In this document: piece after piece, positions 51,969 to 63,080 of the stretch | Position numbering within the stretch: the first letter of the stretch is position 1 | Layout: each line of letters opens with the position of its first letter | NCBI GenBank assembly: GCA_009823395.1 | Contig: CM020508.1 | Coordinates: forward strand, 2,399,015-2,463,014 | Origin: Thamnaconus septentrionalis | Lineage: Eukaryota; Chordata; Actinopteri; Tetraodontiformes; Monacanthidae | DNA: 64,000 bases | Direction: 5' to 3' | Notes under the pieces: model-generated | What the model was told of the DNA's origin: nothing | The model's input: the letters and a program-made list of their open reading frames with translations, nothing else | Databases searched by the model: none | Position numbers and translations under genes: made by a program

Positions 51969-53505
51969 ATGGGGCTTCTACGGACCACGATGCCGGCCAA
52001 GTTGCAGCTGCTGGCAGTTCTGGCCTTCGCAGTGGCTATGCTCTTCATCGAGAACCAGATCCAGAGGCTGGAGGACTCCAGGAGCAGACTGGGTGAGAAG
52101 TGCGGCTGCACCCGCAACTTCAAAATAAAAAGCAATTCCTTCTTTTTGTCCAGCACATTAATATTAATGTTTAAATTGGGGGCAAAGCACAGAATAGTCA
52201 GGCGTCTCATCTTTGTGCATCGCAGTTTCTACACTTAGGCATGTTTTTTGGGTTTGAGTGGTCACAAAGTTAAAACATATGAATTATATATATTGCTGAT
52301 GTTTCCTTGACAACACAATAGAAGCGGTGGTGTTCAGCTAAAAGGGGGCTTGTCTGTCACAGTATGGTGCCAGCTCCAATTCATTCTTATTCCAATTGCT
52401 TGATTTTGCTGCTGCAAGACTTAAAGCGTTAAAGTTAAACCCTCTGTTGTTGTTTTTTCTCTCTCTTTGCAGAGCAGACGATTGCCCGTCATGAGCTGGC
52501 CGAGGTGGAGCAGCGCCACAGTGAGGACACCGCCGGTCGGGACTCGCTGCAGCAGCAGCAGCAGCAGCAGCAGCAGCCGCCATCACCAGTGGCAGATAAA
52601 GACGACATGGTCATCATCTACAACCGCGTGCCCAAGACGGCGAGCACATCCTTCACAAACATCGCCTACGACCTGTGCGGCAAGAACCACTTCCACGTGC
52701 TGCACATCAACACCACCAAGAACAACCCTGTCTTGTCCCTGCAGGACCAGGTCAGATTAGATTAGACTTGATTCAACTTTGCTGTTATTGCACATGTCAC
52801 AAGTACAGAGCAACGGAATGCAGTTAGCATCCAACAAATTAAATTCAAATGTACAGTATATACACATTATATAAAAATAATAAGTATGCGTAGTGTGAAT
52901 GAATAATTGATCTGTTGCTATAAAGTGGAGGTATGAAATAATGAAAAATGAATAATGTATATTGCCATAGGAGCTCAATATAAAAAAAAAACCCAACAAC
53001 AAAAAATACATAACGTAATAAATAATAATAATAAATAAACATAATTTCTTTTTAGTTTAAATTATGTCACTAAAATTAAGGTAGAAAATATCTCAGACAT
53101 GAACCTGCAGTAGCCAATGATCTTCTCAGGGTTTGGGGAGTTTACTCTGACGTCACAGCAGGTGGGGGGAAAGATTTGAGATCACGTGGGCTCATCAGGA
53201 AGCAGATTTGCTCCCAGCGCTTGCTTGCAGTCTGCTCTCTGACCACTTGATGGTGCTAAATCATAGGCTCTCTTCTTTTCCAGCGAGGTCCTTGTGTGTA
53301 ACGCACAGTCTCCTCCAGCCTCAAGTTGTGTTGCTGTGTTCGTGTACCCACTGCTCCCTGCTGATTGGCTGCGCTGTCTGCCTGTCTCCACAGGTGCGCT
53401 TCGTCCGGAACGTCACCTCGTGGGGAGCGATGAAGCCGGGCTTCTACCACGGCCACGTGGCTTATCTGGACTTCTCAAAGTAAACGCCCTCCCCGCCTCG
53501 TTCGT

Positions 53506-53545
<40 letters not shown>

Positions 53546-55371
53546 GCATTAATATCCAGATTAGTCGCCGAGCGTCGGCCCGGCAGATAAAAGCAGCCGA
53601 GTCGTGTATCGATCGCCGGCGCACTTTACGTTTGATTAATGGCATTGTTGTCCTTATCTGTCCGGGCTCATATCAAGGCACCGATCAGAGGTAATTATCC
53701 TAATGGTGTCAGTGTTCCAGAGTGCCGGAGAGTTTAGCCTCGGCCTCACGCTGCCGCCTGTTTACTGATGAAGAAGCACTTCTTTAAAAACACACAACAG
53801 TCTGAATGAAGCAGAAATGAGGTTTTGGCTGATGTTGTTTTAAAGCAGCAGTATACTGCTGGCCTTCTGTTCTTCATCCTGGCCTCCTGTGGGTCAACCT
53901 TGCTGGCCATTAATAATTAAAGAAAAGAAAAAATTGTAAATCTGCTTAAATTGTCATGTTCAGCCCGCTGTTTACAGCCTTCCCACTAGATGTTACGCCA
54001 AAGACAAAGCTGAAGGAGTAAAGGATGCAAACACTGTTGCAGTGACTTCAGCATCAGATAACTAAACAGTCTCTCTGTCTGCGTGTGCGTTCAGGTACGG
54101 TGTTCCCAAGAAGCCCATGTACATCAACGTGGTGCGGGACCCCATCGAGCGCCTGGTGTCCTACTACTACTTCCTCCGCTTTGGGGACGACTACCGGCCA
54201 GGGCTGCGCCGCAGGAAACAAGGAGACAAGAAGGTTCGTCCTCGCTCGCTCCTCGCTCGCGTCCTCGCTCGCGTCTCACCGGTCCACCGCCGCCGTCTCC
54301 TCGCCTTCTGTTGTGACTGCGTGACGCATCACTTCCTGTCGTCCCCTCCCCTCCCTCAGACCTTCGACGAGTGCGTGTCCTCGGGAGGCGCCGACTGCAC
54401 TCCCGAGAAACTCTGGCTGCAGATCCCCTTCTTCTGTGGACACCACTCAGAGTGCTGGTGAGTTTGGCCTCAGTCGCAGCACAAAGTCAGAGTTTGTTAT
54501 AAGTTAAGAATCCAGTCAGGGTTCGAAAATAACAATAATAATAATATAATATCATGAAGGAAAAACAAAGTTCTGCTGGAGATCAGAGTGAGGATGCAAC
54601 CAAAGGGAGGCGGAGTCTCTTCCACGGCCCAGTTTGACCAACTTGGCTGTGACCACAAGCGTGAATTCTCACAGATCCATCTTGAAAATCCTCCCATCCA
54701 AATAGTTTTTTATTGAGTCGAAGTATTAACAAGACCATCGATGTTGTTTAAGGTGAAAGTTGAGGCTTCAGCCAAAGTTCAGCTGTGTTAGGAAAGAACA
54801 AAGCCTCTCATTCAGCCGTAGTGAAGAAACCCCATTGGCCGGCTGGATGGTTGGGTTTTTTCTTTTCAAACAGTCCAGGCTGACTCTGCGGCCTCTGCCT
54901 CCTGTGTGCAGGAACGCTGGCAGCCGCTGGGCGCTGGAGCAAGCCAAGTACAACCTGATCAACGAGTACCTGCTGGTGGGGGTGACGGAGGAGCTGGAGG
55001 ACTTTGTCCTCATCCTGGAGGCGGCGCTGCCGCACTTCTTCAAGGGCGCCATGGAGCTCTACAAGACAGGTGAGGAGTCGCGTCTCTCCGACCTCCCACC
55101 TCCCGTCCACCTCGCTGACCCTCTCCACCTTCTCCGCACGCCAGGGAAGAAGTCCCACCTGAGGAAGACCACGGAGAAGAAGCCCCCCACCAAGGAGACC
55201 ACGGCCAAGTTGCAGCAGTCCAACATCTGGAAGATGGAGAACGAGTTCTACGAGTTTGCCTTGGAGCAGTTCCAGTTTGTGCGAGCGCACGCCGTCCGGG
55301 AGAAGGACGGCGAGCTCCAAGTCCTGCCCCAGGGCTTCTTCTACGAGAAGATTTACCCCAAGGTCAACTGA
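51969..55371 (+). CDS. hs2st1: Heparan sulfate 2-O-sulfotransferase 1, seven exons, 369 aa
   Basis: Golgi type II membrane enzyme that transfers sulfate from PAPS to the 2-O position of iduronate (and some glucuronate) in heparan sulfate, acting as a trimer. Coding exons: 51969-52092, 52473-52750, 53394-53479, 54095-54233, 54360-54457, 54912-55069 and 55145-55371; GT-AG borders and phases 1, 0, 2, 0, 2, 1 are consistent and give 370 codons including TGA. Start chosen at [11 protein letters not shown], as in vertebrate orthologues. Seen: signal-anchor about residues 12-28; coiled stem 29-60; nine glutamines at 68-76; 5'-phosphosulfate loop [10 protein letters not shown] at 93-102 with K96; likely N-glycosylation sites N121 (NTT) and N140 (NVT); YHGH with H153 and H155, matching the catalytic histidines; 3'-phosphate site RDPIERLVS at 177-185; C-terminus [11 protein letters not shown]. 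The length excess over the mammalian 356 aa is explained by the stem around the glutamine run. Introns are 380, 643, 615, 126, 454 and 75 bp. Introns 4 and 6 can be read through in frame. Teleosts may carry a and b copies; I cannot say which this is. Confidence 0.96.
52550..52576 (+). repeat. (CAG)9 coding for glutamines in hs2st1
   Basis: Nine perfect CAG codons inside hs2st1 exon 2, encoding Gln68-Gln76 in the stem between the signal-anchor and the sulfotransferase domain. A second CAG run of twelve units lies in intron 3 at 53508-53543. Confidence 0.97.
52755..53040 (+). repeat. Dispersed fish repeat in hs2st1 intron 2
   Basis: Starting four bases inside the intron, the sequence runs GATTAGATTAGACTTGATTC, then TTGCACATGTCACAAGTACAG, GAGCAACGGAATGCAGTTAG, then an AT-rich tail with GTACAGTATATACAC. 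I recall this pattern from many teleost loci as a dispersed retroposon-like repeat. A related but different member lies at about 18,190-18,360. Confidence 0.55.
53508..53543 (+). repeat. (CAG)12 in hs2st1 intron 3
   Basis: Perfect CAG run 28 bp after the exon 3 donor. Each CAG is a potential acceptor-like dinucleotide context, but there is no branch-point spacing to make it a plausible exon start. Confidence 0.96.
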
Positions 55372-56775
55372 GGGTCGGCCAAGGTCAGGGCCTGGGCTGT
55401 CTCAGGTCACCAACCACAGGAGGAGTAGGAGGAGGAGGAGGAGGAGTTTACAGAGCGACGAGAGCTCAGACGGTTTCTAGGACTCTGAATAAAGAATGTA
55501 TGACTGCTGTGAGCTGGAGGAGATGGACAAGCAGCGTGAAGCCCCTCTGGAGCAGCCAGAAGACGTGAATGTGTCTCTGAAAAACCCAGTCGAGAACCTT
55601 TTCACTTGTGACTGAGACTCACACTTGAGGGAGCTGCAGCGCCACATGTCACACTGTACTTGCACAAAACATGTCAGATGCACAACTTGTTGTTTACAGA
55701 GAGATAAAAATATACATGTGTATGAATGTATATAGACATATATATATTTATCTTGGTAAACAAACACTAAATTGGAGGCGTGTCTACTTCCTCAAGCGGC
55801 AGCGACTCTGGCTTCAGGACCAAACTGTGGAAAAGGGAAGAAACTGCATCTTCCATCGTCATGGAGACGCCAGTGTTTACACGTCAGTCAGTTTCTTATC
55901 ATGGTTCACATCCTTGACCTCAGCGACTGCTGCTGCTGCTTGGAGGTGAAAACAGGGTTTAGCAGAACTTTGACTTGGTCACAGGGTCGCCGAGCAGGAC
56001 GAGATCAGTGCCTTTTACGACGACGCTGAGGATGCGACTTCCTGCGCTTTGGTCAAATGACCCACACGTCCTGTTTCCCAGACATTAAAGGTTCCATACG
56101 GTTGTCTGTCTGCAGACTTCCCCGGTAGTGAGAAAACTTCATCCTTTTGCTTCTCCTGCTCACTAAATTGCCTGGGAACTTTTGGAAACTGTCCCCTATG
56201 TGATGTCACAAAGGGCACCGATGCTTTTCGCAGGTCAGTGACCTTACCAGATGTTGGCTCGGCCCTCGGAGACCAACTTGTTTTGAGCCAGTATAGACAA
56301 GCATCAGTTTTGGCAGGAGGCTGCAAACATAGGGTTAAACATGCCACTTTGGGTCTTGGATGGATTTAATATGGAACCTTTAATGCATTACAGCATTTCC
56401 ATTTCTTTGATTTCCTTCCAGTATTTTGAGAACTTTGTACATTTAGTTTCTGTTGTGAAAGCAGGAAGTAGTCCGCACCGCTGATGGTGAGGCCGGTTTA
56501 AAATCCACAGTTGAGTTTTTCATTTCATTCCTTCACTTCTTTATCTGTATATGTGTTTGTGTATATATCTTTTTTTCATTTTTTATGGGTTGTAATTGTG
56601 CTGGCATGTCCCAGAATGCAGGTCTCTGGTTGGTTTTATTTTTTCTTTCCACCCTTGTTTGGCTGTCCATCCTCAGACGGTTCCGACCGTCATCACTGAC
56701 TTGGAGAAATATGATCATCGTTCATGTTTCTTTTCAGACTGAAACTTTGACAATAAACTGATCTGTCAAATATGT
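55372..56775 (+). other. hs2st1 3' UTR with two poly(A) signals
   Basis: Canonical AATAAA hexamers lie at 55488-55493 (117 bp after the stop) and 56752-56757 (about 1.4 kb after it). Use of the distal one would give a 3' UTR containing the TIR-bounded MITE at 56,083-56,385. The first hexamer follows a GGA-rich run; the second is followed within about 60 bases by T-rich sequence. Which site is used is inference. Confidence 0.5.
56083..56385. mobile_element. TTAA-type MITE inside the hs2st1 3' UTR
   Basis: CATTAAAGGTTCCATA at 56083-56098 is perfectly complemented by TATGGAACCTTTAATG at 56370-56385. TTAA sits within each end, as in piggyBac-like or other TTAA-targeting MITEs. The interior holds GTGATGTCACAAAGGGC and GCAGGAGGCTGCAAACA, words shared with repeats near 38.6 and 39.5 kb. 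It lies between the two candidate poly(A) sites of hs2st1. Confidence 0.72.
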
Positions 56776-58429
56776 CCAGCACCACTAATTTTCCTGATAA
56801 ACAGTCCTTTTTTCTCACTCAGGGAACGGACTTTCTGGTCACATGACCCGGAAGCTACAGCAAAGATTTTGACTCAGAATTTCCAGATTTTTTTTCCCCG
56901 CTCCAAATTAATCTGTGTCTTAAAAAAAAAAAAGATGAACTTGGATAGTTGATCCCAATAGTAGTTCTGAGGGCGTCTTCCTCTTCTTTTGAAACCAGAC
57001 TCCGGCTCTCTCGACTCCAGTTCCTCGTGTTTTGGCTCCGTAATTACAGAATAATTGCCCCGCTACATCTTCCTCAACGGGGGAGCACTCAGCCGCCCAA
57101 ACCATGAAATAACAGCGTGGGGCGAGACGACCTGCCGTCGTCAGCATGATTACCTCCTCCCCTCTCCCGCTTCACCCCCCCCTACTCCTACCTCTCCCCC
57201 TCCCACTCGGTTTTCCTCTGACGATGGGTGGATAGACAGGAAATGGGGAGGGGAGGTTATTATTATTTTTTTATATACAATAATTATCTATATCATTCTT
57301 TTTCTGGTGCAGACACACAGACCATCACAAAGGGGCCGTAAACCCCCCACTCCCCCACCCCAACCCACATTTGAGGCTTTGTGGTGGCGGACACAAGGAG
57401 AAGGCCGCCCCGTCTCAGAAAATAGAACTCAATTAGCAGTTTAGCTTCAGGCAGACTGCAGCGTTGTTTCATTAACCAGATGAATACAGTCTGATAATTA
57501 CTCCATCTCAATTGGAGTGGGGCGGGGGTGAGGGTGTGGGGGGTGTGGGGGGCTGCACTCTGTATTGATTGTGGCTGATGAGCTTGAAGGTTAATTAGGA
57601 ACATGATATTTGAAAAAAACAAAACAAACAAGCAGCAGCCTCGCTGGCTGTGTTGTTGTTAGTTGAGGCAATCTCTCTCAGATTGACTTCTGGTCAACAA
57701 AGATTATTGTTTCCCACCTCCACCCTCAAAAAAAAAAAAAAAAAAAAAAATTCAAATCATATACCGATGCTCTCTGCTGACCTTGCCTCCATCCAGACTG
57801 AGCTGCAGTCCCTCCCTCCCTCCCTCCTTCTCTCCCGCCCCCACTAGAGGGCGACGTGTCCTCGCTGAAACGAGCCTCCCTCCGAGCAGCGCGGCAGGCG
57901 CAGCGGGGATCCAGTTCGCCGAGCCGCAGTCGCTCGTCTCACCCCCTCAGCCCCCGTCATCACTAATGCACCTGCGCGAAGCCAAATGGAAGCAAATAGG
58001 AGCTAGCGCGTTAGCATTAACAATACAAATGGCGCCATTAGGCAGGCAGGCGGCGGCAACGGGCCACAAACTAGTTCCACTTGGTGTCGGACAGTTTGTG
58101 CTGCACTCGGGTAATGACGGCACTCAAATTAATCCTGGGTACGTGGAGTGAAGACGAGGGGACATTCTGGACCTCTTCTCTCTTTTCTTCTTCCCTCTCT
58201 CGCTCCTATTGACGCTCTCCCCTCTCCTCTCCCTGCGGCGCCACCTCGTGCAGGAGGAATTGATTGGCGTCTCCGCTAGCAGCAGATTCAACGTGTCTCC
58301 ATGAGGCGCCGGCGACTATTTGATCCCGCTGTTGTCGCAGCTGTGAGGGAGTAACGACCTCCTTTTTTCGATGGAAGTTGGATCAGTTCTGGACCGTTTT
58401 CCTGCAGACCAGCAGAGACCCTGCACTGA

Positions 58430-58494
58430 TTTCTTCTTCTTCTTCTTCTTCTTCTTCTTCTTCTTCTTCTTCTTCTTCTTCTTCTTCTTCTTCT
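58430..58494. repeat. (CTT)n microsatellite
   Basis: About 21 perfect CTT units followed by a CTC-rich run to about 58,550. Confidence 0.96.
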
Positions 58495-59687
58495 CCCTCC
58501 TTTTCCTACTCCTCCTCCTCCCCCTATTCCTCCTCGTCCTCCTCTCGCAGCTCACTGACCTCGCTCTGGTCTCACTGCTGCTCCAGAAAACTACCAGAGC
58601 AGAGCAGAGGCAGCTTGGCCAACCACTGCGGACCGGGACCTCAGACTTCCTCGCCGCAGGGCGCCGCAAGGGAGAAACGCTTCCGGTTTTGCTCCTTTTT
58701 TTTCTTTTCTTTGATGTATACTGTACGTGTATGAAAACTCGTCTTTCCTCAACGTGGAGCTGAACGAGTCGTAAAGAGGCAGCACATTCTTCTACCAGTA
58801 GGTTTCTGGGCCTTCGAGCTTCGCCGCGACGTCAAATGTTCCAATGGGAGCGTTCCAGTGTAGCTCTGAATATTGAGTTTTGTGTAATCAGCAGAAAAAT
58901 TGGAGTTCTAGATCACTGTCTCTGTGATATTTTTCCCGTAGACGTGCTTTTAGTAATGTCACAGTCTTCTTGTTGTCAGCTCAAATTGTTAAAGATGCTT
59001 AAAAAAAAGTTTTCTACCTTGCTTTCCATTTATGTGACAGAAGCACAATAGCGCTAACAACTGTTTCCAGCAGGAGTTCGAACCAACCAATCAGCGTCCT
59101 CCAATGAGAGAAGGGGCAGAGCTACAATCAGGGTTGAGGCGTAGCAGGACTTTTCTCTTTTTCCAAACGTTTTCCGCAAAAATAAACCCACCAGATGTGG
59201 AGAATCAAATGTCCGTCTGTCCGTCCAGCAGATCACAGAAAAATGTGTTGTCGTGGGGGCAAAAAAAAATTCCCAGCGGCGATTCCGCCCGAATAGACTG
59301 TAAAAAAGAAAAAGAAGAAAAAACGCTTTAATTAGCGGCGATCCGAGCTGAACAAGCTGCTCGTCAAAGTGTCACGCGACAACGTTTCACACCTTTTCTT
59401 TTTTCAATTAATTAGGGGAGACGACGAGAGGAAGATGACCACCTTTCCTACATGTAGGACAGCTGACGATGATGTAATAGGCGGCGGCGGCGGTAGTGGT
59501 GGTAGTGGTGGTGGCGGCGGCGGACGCCACGAGCCACTGAGCACAGCGGGAGGAAGGGGAGGGGTGGGAGAGAGGGAGGAGGAGGAGGAGGGGGGGGGGT
59601 AGTTTGACCCCGTACAGGAAACTCTCTGATACTCTTAATTAGATTGCTGCATTGTAGTTTGACCTTGGTGGAAGACACTCTACACTA

Positions 59688-59688
<1 letters not shown>

Positions 59689-59722
<34 letters not shown>
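59689..59722. repeat. (CT)n microsatellite
   Basis: About sixteen CT units, then TTTGTCTTTCTCTCTGTC interruptions. Confidence 0.95.
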
Positions 59723-59725
<3 letters not shown>

Positions 59726-60596
59726 TCTTTCTCTCTGTCTCTCGCCCACCGCCCCCCTCCCCTCCCCACCGGCTGCCGGCGGACGGGCGTACACGTCGCC
59801 GCCACCGCCGTGCACGGGCATTTTCTCCTGGAGGGCAGGCAGAGAAATGCAATCAGCAATTCAATCGTGGCCATTGTGTAGCCGCGCTGATGAGCTTTGC
59901 AGAGTAGATAATGGATTAAATTATTTATCCCTAACCCCCCCCCCCCGCCCCCGCCCGCCCGCCCCCCACCACCCACCCCGCTGCTTATTGTTGCCTACTC
60001 TTTGTGCGGCGGCAGCGCTACACCGGCGTAGGTTGAAGGCCGAGATCACTTGCTGCCTTTCACAGATCTAATTTTTCTAATTAGCGGCTGAATGCAGAAT
60101 GTTCCCGCGGCCTCCCGCCACTCTTTACCCCGCCGCCGCCGCCGCCGCTCATTGTCAGACCCCGAAACCCCCCCTTCCCCCGCCCGCCCGCCCGCCCACC
60201 CCCGTTTTTCCAGTGAGGTGAGCATGCAGAAGCTCCCGCCGCCCACGCCACCTCTCTGTCATTGGAGAGGAAGCGATCCTGATAATAAGCTAATCAAGGA
60301 CGCCTTCTACAGTTCGAACGCTCTCAGAGGTTCAGCCGCGGTGGCAGATTGGCGAGCAGCAGCGGCAGCAGGGCGGCGTGTGCAGGGCCGGACGCTGGCG
60401 GCCCCCAAAATGTCACTCCGCCTAATTGTTTTCAATTATGCGCTGACCGCACGGGAGGAAATGGGAAAGCTGCAGGATCCACATCATCCACAAATTGAAA
60501 CATGGACAATCGATGTGCGCCATCGATTAAAGAGGCCAGCGGGGGGCGGGGGGGTCAATATACAGTAAGGGGACGGAGCTGCTACAGCTGCGCCGG

Positions 60597-60631
<35 letters not shown>

Positions 60632-61212
60632 TCACATGGTCTTGACTGTTCACCTGCCAAACACACGAAAACAGTGTTAAACAGCTGTGACAGGATGGGA
60701 CCCATGACTCACTTCAATTGTCTGATATTGACTTCGTAGCAACACTTTGCTTTTTTTTTCTTTCTTTAAGTCACAGACTTCAAAAAGCCAGTTAGGGGTA
60801 AAAAAAAAGAAATATTGTCCAGTTCCCATCAATCAAACGGACCAAACTTCCTGTTTGTGCCATGGCTAAATCGTGGCTGTAGCGACGCCTCTTCCTGCTC
60901 AGTGGTTGCTGATTGGCCGGGTTGTATTCCAACCAAGGGAAAGCATTTATGACTGGACTGGTTATGCTAACCTGCTAAGTCGGTCGCGCAGACCACACAC
61001 CCATCCGGAAAATCCAGAGCCGACAGGAAAGGCTTGGAAAAGGGGGAGGAGCCTGGAAGCTGACTGGAGAATGAACCAATGAGATTTCTTTACTCGTTGG
61101 TACTAACAGAGCTCATAAAGAGCAAGTTGTGTGATTCCCCCCCACGTGTCTCCATTGTTCAACATGTCAACATCCCAAACCAACACAACACAACACAACA
61201 CTGGTGGTGGTT

Positions 61213-61345
61213 TTCAGAGAGTGCCCCTTGTGAGATCACAAAGGGCTGCAGATGCATCAGCAGATCACTGCTGGAGAACAGTGGTAATTTGAGTTTTGCA
61301 CAATGTGGGAAAGGTGTCAGGGGCTCTTTGTGACATCACAGAGAC
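61213..61345. repeat. Repeat flanked by inverted TGACATCACAAAG-like words
   Basis: GTGAGATCACAAAGGGC at about 61,230 and CTTTGTGACATCACAGAG near 61,326 form an inverted pair. The enclosed AGTTTTGCACAAT word and the following GGTGTCAG reappear at about 62,095-62,130, so this is a dispersed family related to the MITEs above. Confidence 0.4.
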
Positions 61346-61812
61346 GGACGTTAGCATGCTGCTAACTCCAGCGCTAACAGACGTCGATGATGCAACTGCT
61401 GTGGCGCCATCGAGGAAAAAAACCCAACGAAGCACAGTGGCTGCAGTGTGTGACAAACAGATGGCAGCAGCAGCGGCAGACTGTCTGTCTGTCTGTCTGT
61501 CTGGCTGCAGTGTTGCCGTGTTGGCCTACTGTAAGTTCCACAGCTTGTGTTACATACTTGTGTGTGCCGCCTCCCTGACAACTGGCAACAAAGGATCCAT
61601 TGAGAGGCGGCGGCGGCAGTGGCAGCTTCGGCCCTTTGATGGCTAATCTGCATGCGTTTGTAGAGGGGAACTGGAGCCCATTTAAAGGAAACAGGTTCAG
61701 CTAATCACCACATCCACCAGTTCTACCAGTCCCACCAGTTCCACCTCTGCACTGGGCTCCCTCCACCTCTCTTTTCACTTTAAACATTCCTGTTTTTGTC
61801 CTTATTGCAAAA

Positions 61813-61813
<1 letters not shown>

Positions 61814-61853
<40 letters not shown>

Positions 61854-61870
61854 GACACACACACACACCT
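61814..61870. repeat. (CT)n-(CA)n compound microsatellite
   Basis: About twelve CT units joined to about fifteen CA units with one CAGA interruption. A (CTGT)n run also lies at 61,480-61,502. Confidence 0.94.
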
Positions 61871-62049
61871 CGCAGGTCATACATGAAAGGAACGGAGGTG
61901 AAATCCAAGAGTGGCAGAAACAGGAAGACGATTTAATCTGATACTTTAGCGCAGCACGTGTCGCGGCTTCAGAGGGCTGTTGACCTCTGGTGACCTCTGG
62001 AGGCTCTACCCCTTCTGCCCCGTTTTCACGCCACGTTTGCAGGACAGAC

Positions 62050-62140
62050 TGTGTAGGAGAGCTGACTTCACTGCAAGAAAAGAGACGTAACCCAAGTTTT
62101 GCACAATATGGAGGAGGTGTCAGCGGGGCTAGTTTTCCGG
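62050..62140. repeat. Partial copy of the AGTTTTGCACAAT repeat
   Basis: CAAGTTTTGCACAATATGG followed by AGGTGTCAGCGGGGC mirrors the text at about 61,290-61,325. The rest of the copy is diverged or absent. Confidence 0.35.
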
Positions 62141-62964
62141 ATCTGTGCAGGTCTCAGCACAGTGGAAGTTCTCGTGAAGTTCACGGTGACACTGATTCTT
62201 GTCGGAAACAGTCGGAGGGAATTTTTCCTCCAGTGTGACTCCACCCCTTTTCGCTCCTCCTCCTCCTCCTCCTCCTCCTTGGAGATGTTCCCGCGCAAAC
62301 GGCAGGAAACCTGAGGTGTTCCTGAGGAAAACTGGCACCGAGCGTCGCGTGATCTCCCACCTTTCGAAGCATCGGCCTCCATTTCTGATGTTGAGCGACA
62401 TGAGAGAAGGCCTCTCGCTCGCTCACCCAGCGTCGACACGCCGGACGTAAATTGAAAATAGGGTCGGCGTCGCTCCCTCCGCTCCCAACACGTCTCTTCA
62501 CCTCCGTTTTCCAGCTCCATTTGGACGAAGGCCACCGTCCAAATGCACGCAGATAAATCATCAAAATAAGCTGCTCAGTACATGATACATTATGTGCTTG
62601 GCCCAAGGCCTCCGAAGCCACGCTAAAAGCATAAGCAGATTTTTTTTTTTTTTTTAAAGGAGTCACAGGCTGATCTTAGATTTGGCAGCGTGTTGGATGG
62701 CGGAGGGATTTCTGCGTCGACGTTGAGCCCCGACATACACAACGCTGACGTTGTCGTGGATGTCCTTACATCGGACATCCCCTCGGCAGCTTAGCGTCTG
62801 TGACTCTGCAACACGGAGTCATGAGGAACCAACAAAGAGACGGAGCGAAAGAACCAGGAAACGAAAATGCTAGCTAGCACAACGCAGTGAAATGGAAATA
62901 GAAGAGATAGCGGCGGTAGCTAGCATGGCGTATCACAACTGAGTGTTTCTAAAAGGACGTTACA

Positions 62965-63080
62965 CGTGCAGGTCCTGCCCCCTACGTGCTTCTGATTGGG
63001 TTGGGGGTTACAAGCAAGGAGAAGTGGCCAATCAGAAGCATGCAAAAGCATGTAGGGGGCGGGTCTTTGCTGGACACTGT
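62965..63080. repeat. Short MITE-like inverted repeat
   Basis: The left arm has CCTGCCCCCTACGTGCTTC followed by TGATTGG. The right arm has CCAATCAGAAGCATGC and, further on, GCATGTAGGGGGCGGGTC. The arms pair over about 35 bases with a short extra segment in the right arm, separated by roughly 28 bases. It could fold into a stable hairpin. No family name is assigned. Confidence 0.6.

Noticed and set aside
54760..55371. Single 203-codon exon covering the end of HS2ST1
   Set aside because: It includes intron 5 sequence at the left and the 75-bp intron 6; splice sites and family alignment favour two exons.
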